This document shows, in pieces, positions 16,856 through 25,325 of a stretch of 32,528 bases of DNA. This DNA is from an uncultured Bacteroides sp. (lineage in GTDB: Bacteria > Bacteroidota > Bacteroidia > Bacteroidales > Bacteroidaceae), in the NCBI GenBank assembly GCA_900544075.1, contig UQTJ01000034.1, forward strand, positions 1 to 32,528. The letters run 5' to 3'. The notes under the pieces are model-generated. The model had not been told where the DNA came from. It did no database searches and saw only the letters and a list, made by a program, of their open reading frames with translations. A program made the position numbers and the translations under genes. Within the stretch, counting starts at the first letter, position 1. Each line of letters opens with the position of its first letter.

Positions 16856-16930
16856 TTTAGAAACCATTTAGACGGTGTTTAGTGAACATGCAATAAACAT
16901 TCACTAAACACCGTCTAAATGGTTTCTAAA
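16856..16930. terminator. Exceptionally long perfect hairpin between convergent genes
   Basis: A 31-bp perfect inverted repeat (16856-16886 with 16900-16930) has a 13-nt loop. It lies between the TonB receptor stop and the efflux lipoprotein stop, only 3 bp from the latter. Neither flank has a real T run. Bidirectional termination or transcript-end protection is the simplest reading. The arm is about three times longer than ordinary terminators. Confidence 0.75.
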
Positions 16931-16933
16931 CTA

Positions 16934-18337
16934 TCAGTTTTGCTTATTTTCATCTTGCGACCATCCGCCTCCAAGGGCTTTGTACAGATTTACGAGAGTA
17001 ATCTGCTTGTCGCGAATAGCATTACTTAATCCAATCTGTGCATCAAGATATCCACGCTGTGCATCAAGCAGGTCGATATATCCTATCACTCCGTTTATAT
17101 ACTGCAGTTCGGCAAGGTCGAGTGCACTCTTCGATGCCTGCTCCAGTCTAAGTCTGGTTTCGTATATATCACGTGTCTTATTGAATTCTACAATTGCATT
17201 TCTTGCATCCTTGAATGCGTTTAGTACAGCTTTTTCATAGGCGTATGTGGCCTGTTCATATGCGGCTTTTTTGGCTTTTAGCGCTGCGCGATTCTTTCCG
17301 AAATTAAATATTGGAGTAATGAGAGAACCGGCAATAAGGTGATGTGGAGATTTAAAAATATCTTTTAATTCTTCACTTTCGGCTCCGTATGAGGCTGTCA
17401 AAGTCAGTCTTGGAAACATATTTGTGAATGCCATTCCAACTGCAGCATTAGCTGCTATGAGAGATTGTTCCGCTTGTCTTACATCCGGACGTCTTTCCAG
17501 AAGGCTTGATGGCAAACCAACAGGGAGGGTTGAAGGAAGAAGTACATCTTCCGGCAATACAGAACGGCTTATGGAATGTGGATATTCGCCTGTCAGGAAA
17601 GCTATTTCGTTCTCCTTCAGAGTTATCTTTTTCTCAAGGTCCGGAACAAGAGTTGCTGTTCTTGCCAACTCCACCTGAGCTTGACGGAAAGCTGTTTCGT
17701 TTGTCAAACCACCTTCATATCTTATTCTTGCCAGATACAGACTTTCACGTCTTGCATCAACAGTTTTTCGTACGATTGCAAGCTCATTGTCTAAAGCCAC
17801 AAGTTCGAAATACGACTGCGCTATCTGAGCAATAAGACTCATTTTCAGCGCACGCTGGTTTTCAATAGAGCCCATAAACTCAGCCATACTCTTGTCGCGT
17901 GCCCAACGTAAATTACCCCATAAATCCAGCTCCCAGGAAACTCCGAATTTAATGTCAAACTGATCATCCGGTTTACGGTTGTTGCCGCCATAATTTTCCA
18001 CTTCTTCTTCAGCATAGATTCTGTTTGTTATAGAAGGGAACATATTTGCCCAGTCGATACGCTTCATTGCTGCCAGTTCCTTTATGCGTGCACCGGCTAT
18101 AAGCATATCCTTGTTATATTCAAGTGTTTTTCTGATCAATGCCTGTAGGGTAGTGTCAGTATAGAGCTGTTCCCAAGGGAAATCTCCTATAGAAGTGCTG
18201 TCCATGCTCATGCTGTCAAGCACTTCCGGCATTGTCATCTGTGGACGAGTATAGTGCTTTCCAAGCTGACAACTACCCAGTGTAGTTGTCAGTATTGCTA
18301 TGAATGTCAGTTTTAATATAGATGCTATATGTTTCAT
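16934..18337 (-). CDS. Outer membrane efflux lipoprotein (TolC/OprM, NodT-type)
   Basis: This 467-residue outer membrane factor completes an RND tripartite pump. A signal peptide ends in a lipobox LGSC with Cys23, so the mature protein should be lipid-anchored. HYTRPQMTMPE follows, as in OprM-type proteins. Two repeated efflux domains are seen, with markers WELDLWGNLRWARDKS and LLERRPDVRQAEQSLIAANA and a long helical stretch near the end with YINGVIGYIDLLDAQR. It starts 3 bp after the pump gene stop and is the last gene of the operon. Confidence 0.95.
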   Translation of the reverse strand: MKHIASILKLTFIAILTTTLGSCQLGKHYTRPQMTMPEVLDSMSMDSTSIGDFPWEQLYTDTTLQALIRKTLEYNKDMLIAGARIKELAAMKRIDWANMFPSITNRIYAEEEVENYGGNNRKPDDQFDIKFGVSWELDLWGNLRWARDKSMAEFMGSIENQRALKMSLIAQIAQSYFELVALDNELAIVRKTVDARRESLYLARIRYEGGLTNETAFRQAQVELARTATLVPDLEKKITLKENEIAFLTGEYPHSISRSVLPEDVLLPSTLPVGLPSSLLERRPDVRQAEQSLIAANAAVGMAFTNMFPRLTLTASYGAESEELKDIFKSPHHLIAGSLITPIFNFGKNRAALKAKKAAYEQATYAYEKAVLNAFKDARNAIVEFNKTRDIYETRLRLEQASKSALDLAELQYINGVIGYIDLLDAQRGYLDAQIGLSNAIRDKQITLVNLYKALGGGWSQDENKQN

Positions 18338-18340
18338 AGG

Positions 18341-21300
18341 TTATGCTTTCTTAATGTTGATACTTTTCTGTTTAGCCTTTCCTGTTATTTTGTATATCAT
18401 AACGAAGAAGAACGGCACAAGTACTATTCCTATAGTAACAGCTACAATCATTCCGAAGAATACACCTGTACCAATTGCCTGTCGGCTGGCAGAACCCGGA
18501 CCTGAGGCTAAAACCATAGGCAACATACCGAGGATGAATGCCAGTGATGTCATCAGGATAGGGCGGAAACGGAGTCTTGCCGCATGTATGGCAGATTCTA
18601 TTACATCTCTTCCTTTGTCAACTTCATCTTTGGCAAATTCTACGATAAGGATGGCATTCTTTGCTGCCAGACCTATAAGCATTACAAGACCAATCTGGAA
18701 GTAAGTATCATTTTCGAGTCCGCATAATGTTACTCCGGCATATGCACCGAGTACAGCTACAGGAAGCGAAATCAATACTGCGATAGGTACTGTCCAGCTT
18801 TCATAAAGTGCTGCCAGGAAGAGGAATACGAACAGGAATACCAGTGAAAGTATAATTCCGGTCTGACCTCCGGCCTGTTTTTCCTGATATGACAGACCGC
18901 TCCATTCCACTCCGATGTTGTCCGGTAATTTTTCTCTGGCTATCTGTTCCAGTATATTCATAACCTGTCCAGAGCTGGCACCGTTGGCAGTTGTTCCGCG
19001 TATAACTGAAGTATTGAACATATTGAAACGCTTGATACTTCCGGGTCCTGTGGTATAATCAGTTGTTCCGAGAGCTGTAAGCGGAATCATATCACCCGAT
19101 GAACCTTTTACAAAGAATAGTCCGATATTTTCACGCTGCTGACGGTATGGAGCTTCTGCCTGTATATATACACGGTAGATACGGTTGAACATATTGAAGT
19201 CGTTCACATATACCGAACCTGTATAAGTCTTCATTGTAGAGAATACATCAGCCATTGGAACTCCTGCAAGTTTAACCTTGTCACGGTCTACATCGAAATA
19301 CAACTGTGGAATCTCTGCCTGAAGTGATGATGACAGGCCGGCTATTTCCTTATGCATTGATGCGTAATGCATAAGTGTATCTGTTGCACGGACCAGGTCA
19401 TCGTAAGTAGCTTCACCTCTGGCTTCAAGCTGCATTTCGAAACCTCCGGCTGTACCGAGTCCGGGAATTACCGGTGGAGTAGAAAGGAATACCTTGCTTT
19501 CAGGATATTTCTCCAGTTCTTTCTGCACACGTTCCATCACTTCATTTATGGTAGTGTTGTCACGTTCTTTCCATTCTTTCAGAATGACTGTAAGCTGGCT
19601 TCTGGCCTGGCTTGTACCTACGCGCGGACTGCTACCTGTCACATTCTGAACATATTCTACAGCAGGGTCTTTCATTATGAAATCAACAGCTCTTTCAGTA
19701 ACCTCACGTGTACGTTCGAGCGTTGCGGTTTCCGGTAATTCAAGTTCCACTGTGAAATACCCTTGGTCTTCTACCGGAAGGAAACTTGTAGGAACAAGTC
19801 TGTGGAATACATATATGAATACAAGAGCCATTCCAAAACCGGCCATTACGCGACGAGGATTCTTTATAACCCGATTGATATATTTTACATAATGGTTGTT
19901 ACCTATTCCTAACCATTTGTTTATCAAGTTGAAAACCTTGTTCTTAGGTTTGTCCGGGTCTGTAGGTTTCAGTATCAGAGAACACATTACAGGACTTAGA
20001 GTCAAGGCTACTACCGTAGACAAGAGTACTGAAACCACAATCGTTACTGTAAACTGGCGGTACAGCTGGCCTGTAATACCCGAAAGGAAACTTACCGGAA
20101 CGAATACGGCTGCAAGCACAAGTGATGTTGCGATTACCGCTCCTACAAGTCCTTCCATTGCTTTCTTTGTAGCCTCATACGGACTGAGTTTTTCTTCCTC
20201 CATTATTCGTTCTACGTTTTCCACCACCACAATGGCATCGTCCACCACAATACCGATGGCAAGCACAAGGCCTAACAATGTAAGCATGTTCAGTGAGAAA
20301 CCGAATATCAGCATGAATCCGAATGTACCGATAAGCGATATAGGCACTGCCACTACAGGGATAAGTGTTGCTCTCCAGCTCTGCAATGATAGGAATACCA
20401 CCACGATAACCAGGAACAAGGCCTCGAACAATGTCTTGTAAACCTCATGTATAGACTGTGAAATATAGTTTGTCATATCGAAAGGAAAGTTGTATTCCAG
20501 TCCCTCAGGGAATGTTTTACTGATTTCCTTCATCGCTTCTTTCACGTTGTTCGCCACTTCCATGGCATTTGCCCCAGGAAGCATATAGATACCGAGTACC
20601 GCAGCATTTCCACCGTTGATACCACTTTCAGTACTGTATGATGAGGCTTCGAGTGAAACTCTTGCTACGTCTTTCAATCTGATGATAGAACCGTCCGGGT
20701 TTGCTCTAAGTACAATTTCTTCAAACTGAGCTGCAGAAGAAAGACGTCCCTGGGCTGTGATAGGTATAGTTATGTCTATACCGCTTGACATAGGCTGCTG
20801 ACCCAATACTCCGGCTGCCGATTCGCGGTTTTGGTCTTTTAATGCACTTTGCAAATCCTTCACTGTCAGTCCGTAGTTGGCAAGCTTGGCCGGGTCTACC
20901 CAAATCTGCATTGCGTAATATCGGCTACCTATGTTCGATACTCTACCTACACCAGGAATACGCCTAAGAAGGTCGAGCACATAAAGAGTAGCAAAGTTAC
21001 TAAGATAGATTTCGTCAAACTTAGGGTCGTCCGACATCAATGTAAGAGTCATGAGCTGGCTGGCTGCCTGTTTTTCAACTTCGATTCCGTTCTGAACTAC
21101 TTCGGCAGGAAGTCTTGATTCTGCCAGTTTCACACGGTTCTGTATTTCCACCGATGCCATATCCGGATCTGCAGATATGTCGAAAGTTACTGTAGCAGAG
21201 AAACTTCCGGTATTTGAGCTGTTTGATTCCATATAAAGCATTCCGGGAGTACCGTTAAGCTCCTGCTCTATTGGGGTGGCGACAGCCTGTGAAACTGTTA

Positions 21301-21466
21301 CTGCGCTCGCACCAGGATATGATGCGCTGATTTTCACAACCGGTGGCGTTATCTGGGGATACTGGTCGATAGGAAGCATCATCAGGCCTATGATGCCCAC
21401 TATGACAATAAGTATTGAGATGACAGCCGAGAATACCGGTCTGTCTATGAAGAAACTTACTTTCAT
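18341..21466 (-). CDS. RND multidrug-type efflux pump, HAE-1 family (AcrB-like)
   Basis: This 1041-residue inner membrane pump has 12 TM segments and two large periplasmic loops. The N-terminus FFIDRPVFSAVISILIVIVG and LPIDQYPQITPPVV are classical for HAE-1 transporters, unlike the heavy-metal HME branch. Proton-relay residues are visible: the Asp pair in GIVVDDAIVVVENVER and the Lys in GLAAKNAILIVEFAKDE. Likely substrates are drugs, bile acids or detergents, but specificity cannot be read. It sits between the adaptor gene (38 bp upstream) and the outer membrane factor (3 bp downstream). Confidence 0.97.
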   Translation of the reverse strand: MKVSFFIDRPVFSAVISILIVIVGIIGLMMLPIDQYPQITPPVVKISASYPGASAVTVSQAVATPIEQELNGTPGMLYMESNSSNTGSFSATVTFDISADPDMASVEIQNRVKLAESRLPAEVVQNGIEVEKQAASQLMTLTLMSDDPKFDEIYLSNFATLYVLDLLRRIPGVGRVSNIGSRYYAMQIWVDPAKLANYGLTVKDLQSALKDQNRESAAGVLGQQPMSSGIDITIPITAQGRLSSAAQFEEIVLRANPDGSIIRLKDVARVSLEASSYSTESGINGGNAAVLGIYMLPGANAMEVANNVKEAMKEISKTFPEGLEYNFPFDMTNYISQSIHEVYKTLFEALFLVIVVVFLSLQSWRATLIPVVAVPISLIGTFGFMLIFGFSLNMLTLLGLVLAIGIVVDDAIVVVENVERIMEEEKLSPYEATKKAMEGLVGAVIATSLVLAAVFVPVSFLSGITGQLYRQFTVTIVVSVLLSTVVALTLSPVMCSLILKPTDPDKPKNKVFNLINKWLGIGNNHYVKYINRVIKNPRRVMAGFGMALVFIYVFHRLVPTSFLPVEDQGYFTVELELPETATLERTREVTERAVDFIMKDPAVEYVQNVTGSSPRVGTSQARSQLTVILKEWKERDNTTINEVMERVQKELEKYPESKVFLSTPPVIPGLGTAGGFEMQLEARGEATYDDLVRATDTLMHYASMHKEIAGLSSSLQAEIPQLYFDVDRDKVKLAGVPMADVFSTMKTYTGSVYVNDFNMFNRIYRVYIQAEAPYRQQRENIGLFFVKGSSGDMIPLTALGTTDYTTGPGSIKRFNMFNTSVIRGTTANGASSGQVMNILEQIAREKLPDNIGVEWSGLSYQEKQAGGQTGIILSLVFLFVFLFLAALYESWTVPIAVLISLPVAVLGAYAGVTLCGLENDTYFQIGLVMLIGLAAKNAILIVEFAKDEVDKGRDVIESAIHAARLRFRPILMTSLAFILGMLPMVLASGPGSASRQAIGTGVFFGMIVAVTIGIVLVPFFFVMIYKITGKAKQKSINIKKA

Positions 21467-21504
21467 AAATATGTAGCTTGGTTAAAGTTTACCTATGTGT
21501 ATAT

Positions 21505-22707
21505 TCATTCGTTATTGCCGTTGTCTTCATCGTCCTTTTTCTCGGACGGATTAGGAGCAACCTGTACTTTTACTCCAGGAGTAAGCTTGTGGAATCCTTC
21601 TGTTACGATTAATTCTCCCGGAGCCAATCCTCTTTCCACTATTACATCGTTCTTGAACTCAGGGCCTATTTCGATGAAACGTCTTTCTGCAACAGAGTCA
21701 CGACGCATTACGAATATATACGAACCGCCTTTTTCGATGATAAGTGCTTTCTTTGGAACAACAGTCGCGTTTTCTCTTACATCGAGAAGAACCTTAACAC
21801 TTGTGAACTGTCCCGGAAGAAGAACATGTTCCGGATTTGGAAGTTCCGCTCTCACCTGGAATGTACCTGTCTTAGGGTTTACCTGAGGAGAAGCGAAGTC
21901 CACCAGACCTTTGTGCTCATACACACTGTTGTCTGGCAATGTTACAGTTACAGTCTGTTTCCATGTTCTTGTAGTATCTTTCTGTCCGAGTGTGACATTT
22001 CTTTCCTTGCTTTTCAGATAATCCAGTGCAGTCATGCTGAAATCCACGTTCACGGTGTCACTTTTCACGATAGTGGCAAGCAGTGATTTTCCGCTTGTTC
22101 CGACGAGAGTACCCGGGTCTACTAATCTTTCACTGATATGTCCAGATATAGGCGAGCGTACGATGGTATATCCCAATTCCTGTTCGGCCTGTTCCAAATC
22201 GGCCTTACTCATACCTACACTTGCCTCCGCTGTTTCGTATGCTGCGATTGCATTGTCCAGGTCCAACTGGCTGGCAGCATTCTGTTCGTACAGCGGACGG
22301 ATACGGTCAAGGTCACGTTTTGCCTTAAGTGCCGTAGCCTCGTCTTTTTTCAGCTGTGCCCTTGCCTTGTCAGCCTTTGCTCTATACTGATCCTGATTAA
22401 TGACAAACAGAACCTGATCCTTCTTTACATAGCTACCTTCTTCGAAATGCATTCTTTCGAGGAAACCTTCCACTCTGGCTCTCACTTCCACGAAAAGTTG
22501 AGCACGGATTCGACCAACATAGTCGCCGTATATCTCTACATCCTCCTGAACTACAGGTTCAACGCATACTATCGGTCTTTCTATGACAGGTTCTTCCTTT
22601 CTGTTGAAAATAAAATAGATGCCAACTACTAAGATAATGCAGATACATGTGTAAACGGCTTGTTTTTTCTTGAATTTCAAATCCTTCTTTGTCAAAAATC
22701 GTTTCAT
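21505..22707 (-). CDS. Periplasmic adaptor (membrane fusion protein) of the RND pump
   Basis: The 400-residue adaptor begins with a basic N-terminus and one hydrophobic segment (about 17-34). A lipoyl/barrel-sandwich region (IRAQLFVEVRARVEGFLERM), an alpha-hairpin (about 85-150) with coiled-coil pattern, and the beta-barrel region near VDPGTLVGTSG follow. The start at 22707 (MKRFLTKKDLKFKKKQ) is preferred over one 19 codons upstream, since the extra part does not fit the family. It is first in the three-gene operon. No TetR-type regulator gene is adjacent. The acidic C-terminal tail (KKDDEDNGNNE) is unremarkable. Confidence 0.94.
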   Translation of the reverse strand: MKRFLTKKDLKFKKKQAVYTCICIILVVGIYFIFNRKEEPVIERPIVCVEPVVQEDVEIYGDYVGRIRAQLFVEVRARVEGFLERMHFEEGSYVKKDQVLFVINQDQYRAKADKARAQLKKDEATALKAKRDLDRIRPLYEQNAASQLDLDNAIAAYETAEASVGMSKADLEQAEQELGYTIVRSPISGHISERLVDPGTLVGTSGKSLLATIVKSDTVNVDFSMTALDYLKSKERNVTLGQKDTTRTWKQTVTVTLPDNSVYEHKGLVDFASPQVNPKTGTFQVRAELPNPEHVLLPGQFTSVKVLLDVRENATVVPKKALIIEKGGSYIFVMRRDSVAERRFIEIGPEFKNDVIVERGLAPGELIVTEGFHKLTPGVKVQVAPNPSEKKDDEDNGNNE

Positions 22708-22851
22708 ATACTTTGCTGTTAATGTTTTTAGATGCCATAAAACTTTCGGCAATACTTGTGCCATTATTTAGTGTGGAAGTTTATGTCGTTGATAATTAGT
22801 TTTTTATGCTTAATTGTACGGCTTTTAATATCTCCTATAAGTGTGTAATTT

Positions 22852-22869
22852 TTCCACAAAACTGTGGAA
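22852..22869. promoter_or_regulatory. Palindrome in the leader of the efflux operon
   Basis: TTCCACA (22852-22858) and TGTGGAA (22863-22869) form a perfect inverted repeat with 4 nt between, about 145 bp before the adaptor ATG. No T run follows in either direction. It could be a repressor operator or a leader hairpin. Confidence 0.45.
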
Positions 22870-22930
22870 TTGGGTTGTGATTTTTCTGTTTGTTTTCAAT
22901 TTTGGGTGTTTTTTGTGCAATATTGCTCTG

Positions 22931-22938
22931 CAAAGATA
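22931..22938 (-). promoter_or_regulatory. -7 box for the efflux operon
   Basis: TATCTTTG on the minus strand. It would give a leader of about 220 nt that includes the 22852-22869 palindrome. No obvious -33 is found, so a closer, unseen promoter is possible. Confidence 0.4.
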
Positions 22939-22960
22939 CGCATAAAATAGGAATAATTAA

Positions 22961-22968
22961 TACCTTTG
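22961..22968 (+). promoter_or_regulatory. -7 box for the ThrE-like gene
   Basis: TACCTTTG on the plus strand lies 26 bp before the ATG at 22994. It is divergent to, and only 22 bp from, the box serving the efflux operon. Confidence 0.55.
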
Positions 22969-22993
22969 CAGCCGGAAAACAAAACTAGACTAT

Positions 22994-24373
22994 ATGGAAC
23001 ATCTTCAAACGACAGAAAAAGTACACGATGAGCTGTTGCTTCATCGACGAGTAGATTTACTTCTACGCACCGGAAAACTTTTGGTTGAAAGTCTTGCCGA
23101 CACTAACCGTGTGGTAAGAAACATGAAGCGTACTGCCGCTTTCTTAGGTATTCCGGAAGAAAAACTTCACATCAATGTCAGCTTTACCATGCTTATGGTG
23201 AATGTCAGTGATGGTGATTATTCTTTCACCAAGTTTCAGAGAATAGAGGGTCATGGAGTAAACATGACAGCTATTTCAGCTGTAAGTAAATTGTCGTGGC
23301 GTGCCATAGAGAATGATTATACACTCGATCAGTATGAGGCAGAATTAGAGGAAATTCGTACGCGTAAGCGTAATTACACACCATGGCAGGTAGCCGTAGG
23401 AGCCGGATTTGCCTGTGGTGGATTCTGTATTCAGTTCGGATGCGACTGGGTGGCATTTCTCTATGCTTCTATAGCAGCCATCATCGGTATGAGGGTTCGT
23501 GCACACTGCAATGAATCAGGATTGAACCATTATATGGGTATAGCCATCGCCGCATTCGTTTCTACTATGCTTGCATGGGCGTCTACGTTGCTTCCGGCTT
23601 CATGGACCACTACACCGTGGCATCCGCTGTTGGCATGTGCGCTGTTCATCGTACCGGGGGTACCTTTGATAAATTTCGTTGACGATATGCTTGACAATTA
23701 TATTCAGGTAGGTATTGTCAGAGCTGTAAACACATTGCTTATGGTGTCTGCAATGGCTTTCGGTATTGCATTTGCCGTTAAGATATGTCACATAGAAAAC
23801 TTCTTCCCAACCATTAGCATGGTTCCTCATCACACATATATAGAATATGCCATAGCAGCAGCTATTTCGGCAATGGGATTCTCTATGATTTTCAATATCC
23901 CTCGCCGTCTTTTGTGGGTTGTAGCTATAGGAGGTATCATAGCTGTATGTACACGTAACTTTGTGAATCTCGGTCCAAGTACAGACAATATCGGTCTTGA
24001 CATGGGACTTGTAATGGGTTCATTCGCAGGTTCTGTGTTGGTAAGTCTTATTGCGATAAAGGCCGTACACTGGTTCCACTGTCCTAACCATGTATTGACT
24101 ATCCCTTCTGTCATTCCTATGATTCCGGGTGTGCTTATGTACCGTATGCTTTTCGGTATAATCAATATGAACGTAGAATCTCCTGAACAGATTTCAATAT
24201 TGATGAAGGCTATACAGAGCGGTATCACTTCGGGTATGGTGATATTGTGTATCTCTCTTGGTGTAGCTATTCCGAATATCTTCGGACGTAAATACATTGC
24301 GAAAGAGAAGAACAAACGTCTGAAAGAGATTCTCGCTGACCGTAGGGCACGCGGAAAATTCGTTGAATGGTAA
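22994..24373 (+). CDS. Threonine/serine exporter, ThrE family, full two-domain form
   Basis: This 459-residue membrane protein matches the ThrE layout. A cytoplasmic N-terminal part (about 1-125, with LLLRTGKLLVESLADTNRV and a segment like INVSFTMLMVNV) is followed by a first membrane block (about 130-260). A second ThrE-like block (about 270-440, with GFSMIFNIPRRLLWV and VPMIPGVLMYR-like residues) follows. In many bacteria the two blocks are separate proteins, while here they are fused. The role inferred from the family is export of threonine and serine using the proton gradient. Single-gene transcription unit ended by a strong terminator. Confidence 0.9.
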   Translation: MEHLQTTEKVHDELLLHRRVDLLLRTGKLLVESLADTNRVVRNMKRTAAFLGIPEEKLHINVSFTMLMVNVSDGDYSFTKFQRIEGHGVNMTAISAVSKLSWRAIENDYTLDQYEAELEEIRTRKRNYTPWQVAVGAGFACGGFCIQFGCDWVAFLYASIAAIIGMRVRAHCNESGLNHYMGIAIAAFVSTMLAWASTLLPASWTTTPWHPLLACALFIVPGVPLINFVDDMLDNYIQVGIVRAVNTLLMVSAMAFGIAFAVKICHIENFFPTISMVPHHTYIEYAIAAAISAMGFSMIFNIPRRLLWVVAIGGIIAVCTRNFVNLGPSTDNIGLDMGLVMGSFAGSVLVSLIAIKAVHWFHCPNHVLTIPSVIPMIPGVLMYRMLFGIINMNVESPEQISILMKAIQSGITSGMVILCISLGVAIPNIFGRKYIAKEKNKRLKEILADRRARGKFVEW

Positions 24374-24402
24374 TCGGATAATCAGATACTTATTTATAAA
24401 AC

Positions 24403-24448
24403 AAGCTCCGGCATATTGGAATTCCTTCCTGTTATGCCGGAGCTTTTT
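24403..24448. terminator. Terminator after the ThrE-like gene
   Basis: AAGCTCCGGCATA (24403-24415) pairs perfectly with TATGCCGGAGCTT (24433-24445), followed by T residues. The loop is 17 nt. A T-rich flank on the other strand suggests it also terminates the convergent plsC operon. Confidence 0.9.
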
Positions 24449-24472
24449 CTTTACTGTCTGTATAGGGAATCT

Positions 24473-25225
24473 TTATTGGTCTGGATTGTCAACCTTACCT
24501 TTATATTCTTCAGGCAATGTGCTTTCTATTACCTTATACGATTCTTCCAGTGTTTCTTTTATGTTTTCTGTTCCTTTGGATTTAGGGAAGATAGGCTTGT
24601 GGATAGTCAGCTTCATAGGATGCCATGACAACAATTTGCCTGTACGCGGCAGAATGTTGAATGAGCCGTCTATGGTCAGAGGAACCACCGGAAGTTGTAA
24701 TTCGTCGGCGAGCTGGAATGCTCCTTTTCTGAAAATTCCCATATGTCCGGTGAAAGTTCTTGCACCTTCAGGGAATACCACCAATGAAGTACCGTCCTTC
24801 AGAACATGAAAGGCCTGTTCTATGGTTTCATGTATCTTTCTTGGCCCTGATTTGTCTACGAAAATGAATCCGGCCGATTCGCATGCTTTTCCTACGAACG
24901 GTAATTTTCTAAGGCTTTTCTTCATCATCCATTTGAAGTTTCTTCCGAGGAATCCGTAAATAAGGAAGATATCGAACGAACCCTGATGGTTTGCTACGAA
25001 CACATATGACTGTTTCTTGTCAATATTCTCGCGTCCCACGACTTTTATAGGCAGGAGAAGCGTATAACATGTTATCTGCGACCAAATTTTTCCGGGATAA
25101 TATCCCCAGAAATGTCCGTTACCAAAGCGGCATCCAATCATCGTAACCAATGCCGTAAGGATGGTAGTTACAAGGAATATAGGCAGCCATACACAAATCT
25201 GATAAATAATGTAGAAAAATTTCAT
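24473..25225 (-). CDS. plsC: 1-acyl-sn-glycerol-3-phosphate acyltransferase
   Basis: The 250-residue enzyme adds the second acyl chain to lysophosphatidic acid in phospholipid synthesis. The catalytic HX4D motif is NHQGSFD (His80, Asp85). The substrate-binding motif is FPEGAR (151-156), and KGAFQLADELQLPVVPLTI fits block III/IV. Two hydrophobic N-terminal segments (about 5-30 and 50-62) anchor it to the inner membrane. It is the last of a row of minus-strand genes, preceded by a repeat-like AT-rich spacer. Confidence 0.93.
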   Translation of the reverse strand: MKFFYIIYQICVWLPIFLVTTILTALVTMIGCRFGNGHFWGYYPGKIWSQITCYTLLLPIKVVGRENIDKKQSYVFVANHQGSFDIFLIYGFLGRNFKWMMKKSLRKLPFVGKACESAGFIFVDKSGPRKIHETIEQAFHVLKDGTSLVVFPEGARTFTGHMGIFRKGAFQLADELQLPVVPLTIDGSFNILPRTGKLLSWHPMKLTIHKPIFPKSKGTENIKETLEESYKVIESTLPEEYKGKVDNPDQ

Positions 25226-25325
25226 ATTTATGAGTTTATAAGTTCTTTAGTTTTTAAGTTTATAAGTTTTTTGCTCTTAATTTTTAATTAGCTTCGCTGA
25301 CCTTCGGTTCTTAACTTTTAATTTA
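25226..25325 (-). repeat. AT-rich repeat-like spacer before plsC, entering the upstream gene
   Basis: On the minus strand this reads as strings of AACTTATAAAC and CTTAAAAACT words up to the plsC ATG, the same family as before engB and the ABC-F gene. The part above 25277 is the 3' end of the metallophosphoesterase gene and includes TTAAGAACCGAAGG and GCGAAGCTAATTAAAAATTAA. Confidence 0.55.

Noticed and set aside
14054..22707. A single metal-homeostasis island combining the His-rich/TonB genes with the RND pump
   Set aside because: The pump is of the HAE-1 (drug/bile) type, not the heavy-metal type, and the two units are convergent with a long terminator between them. Separate functions are more likely.
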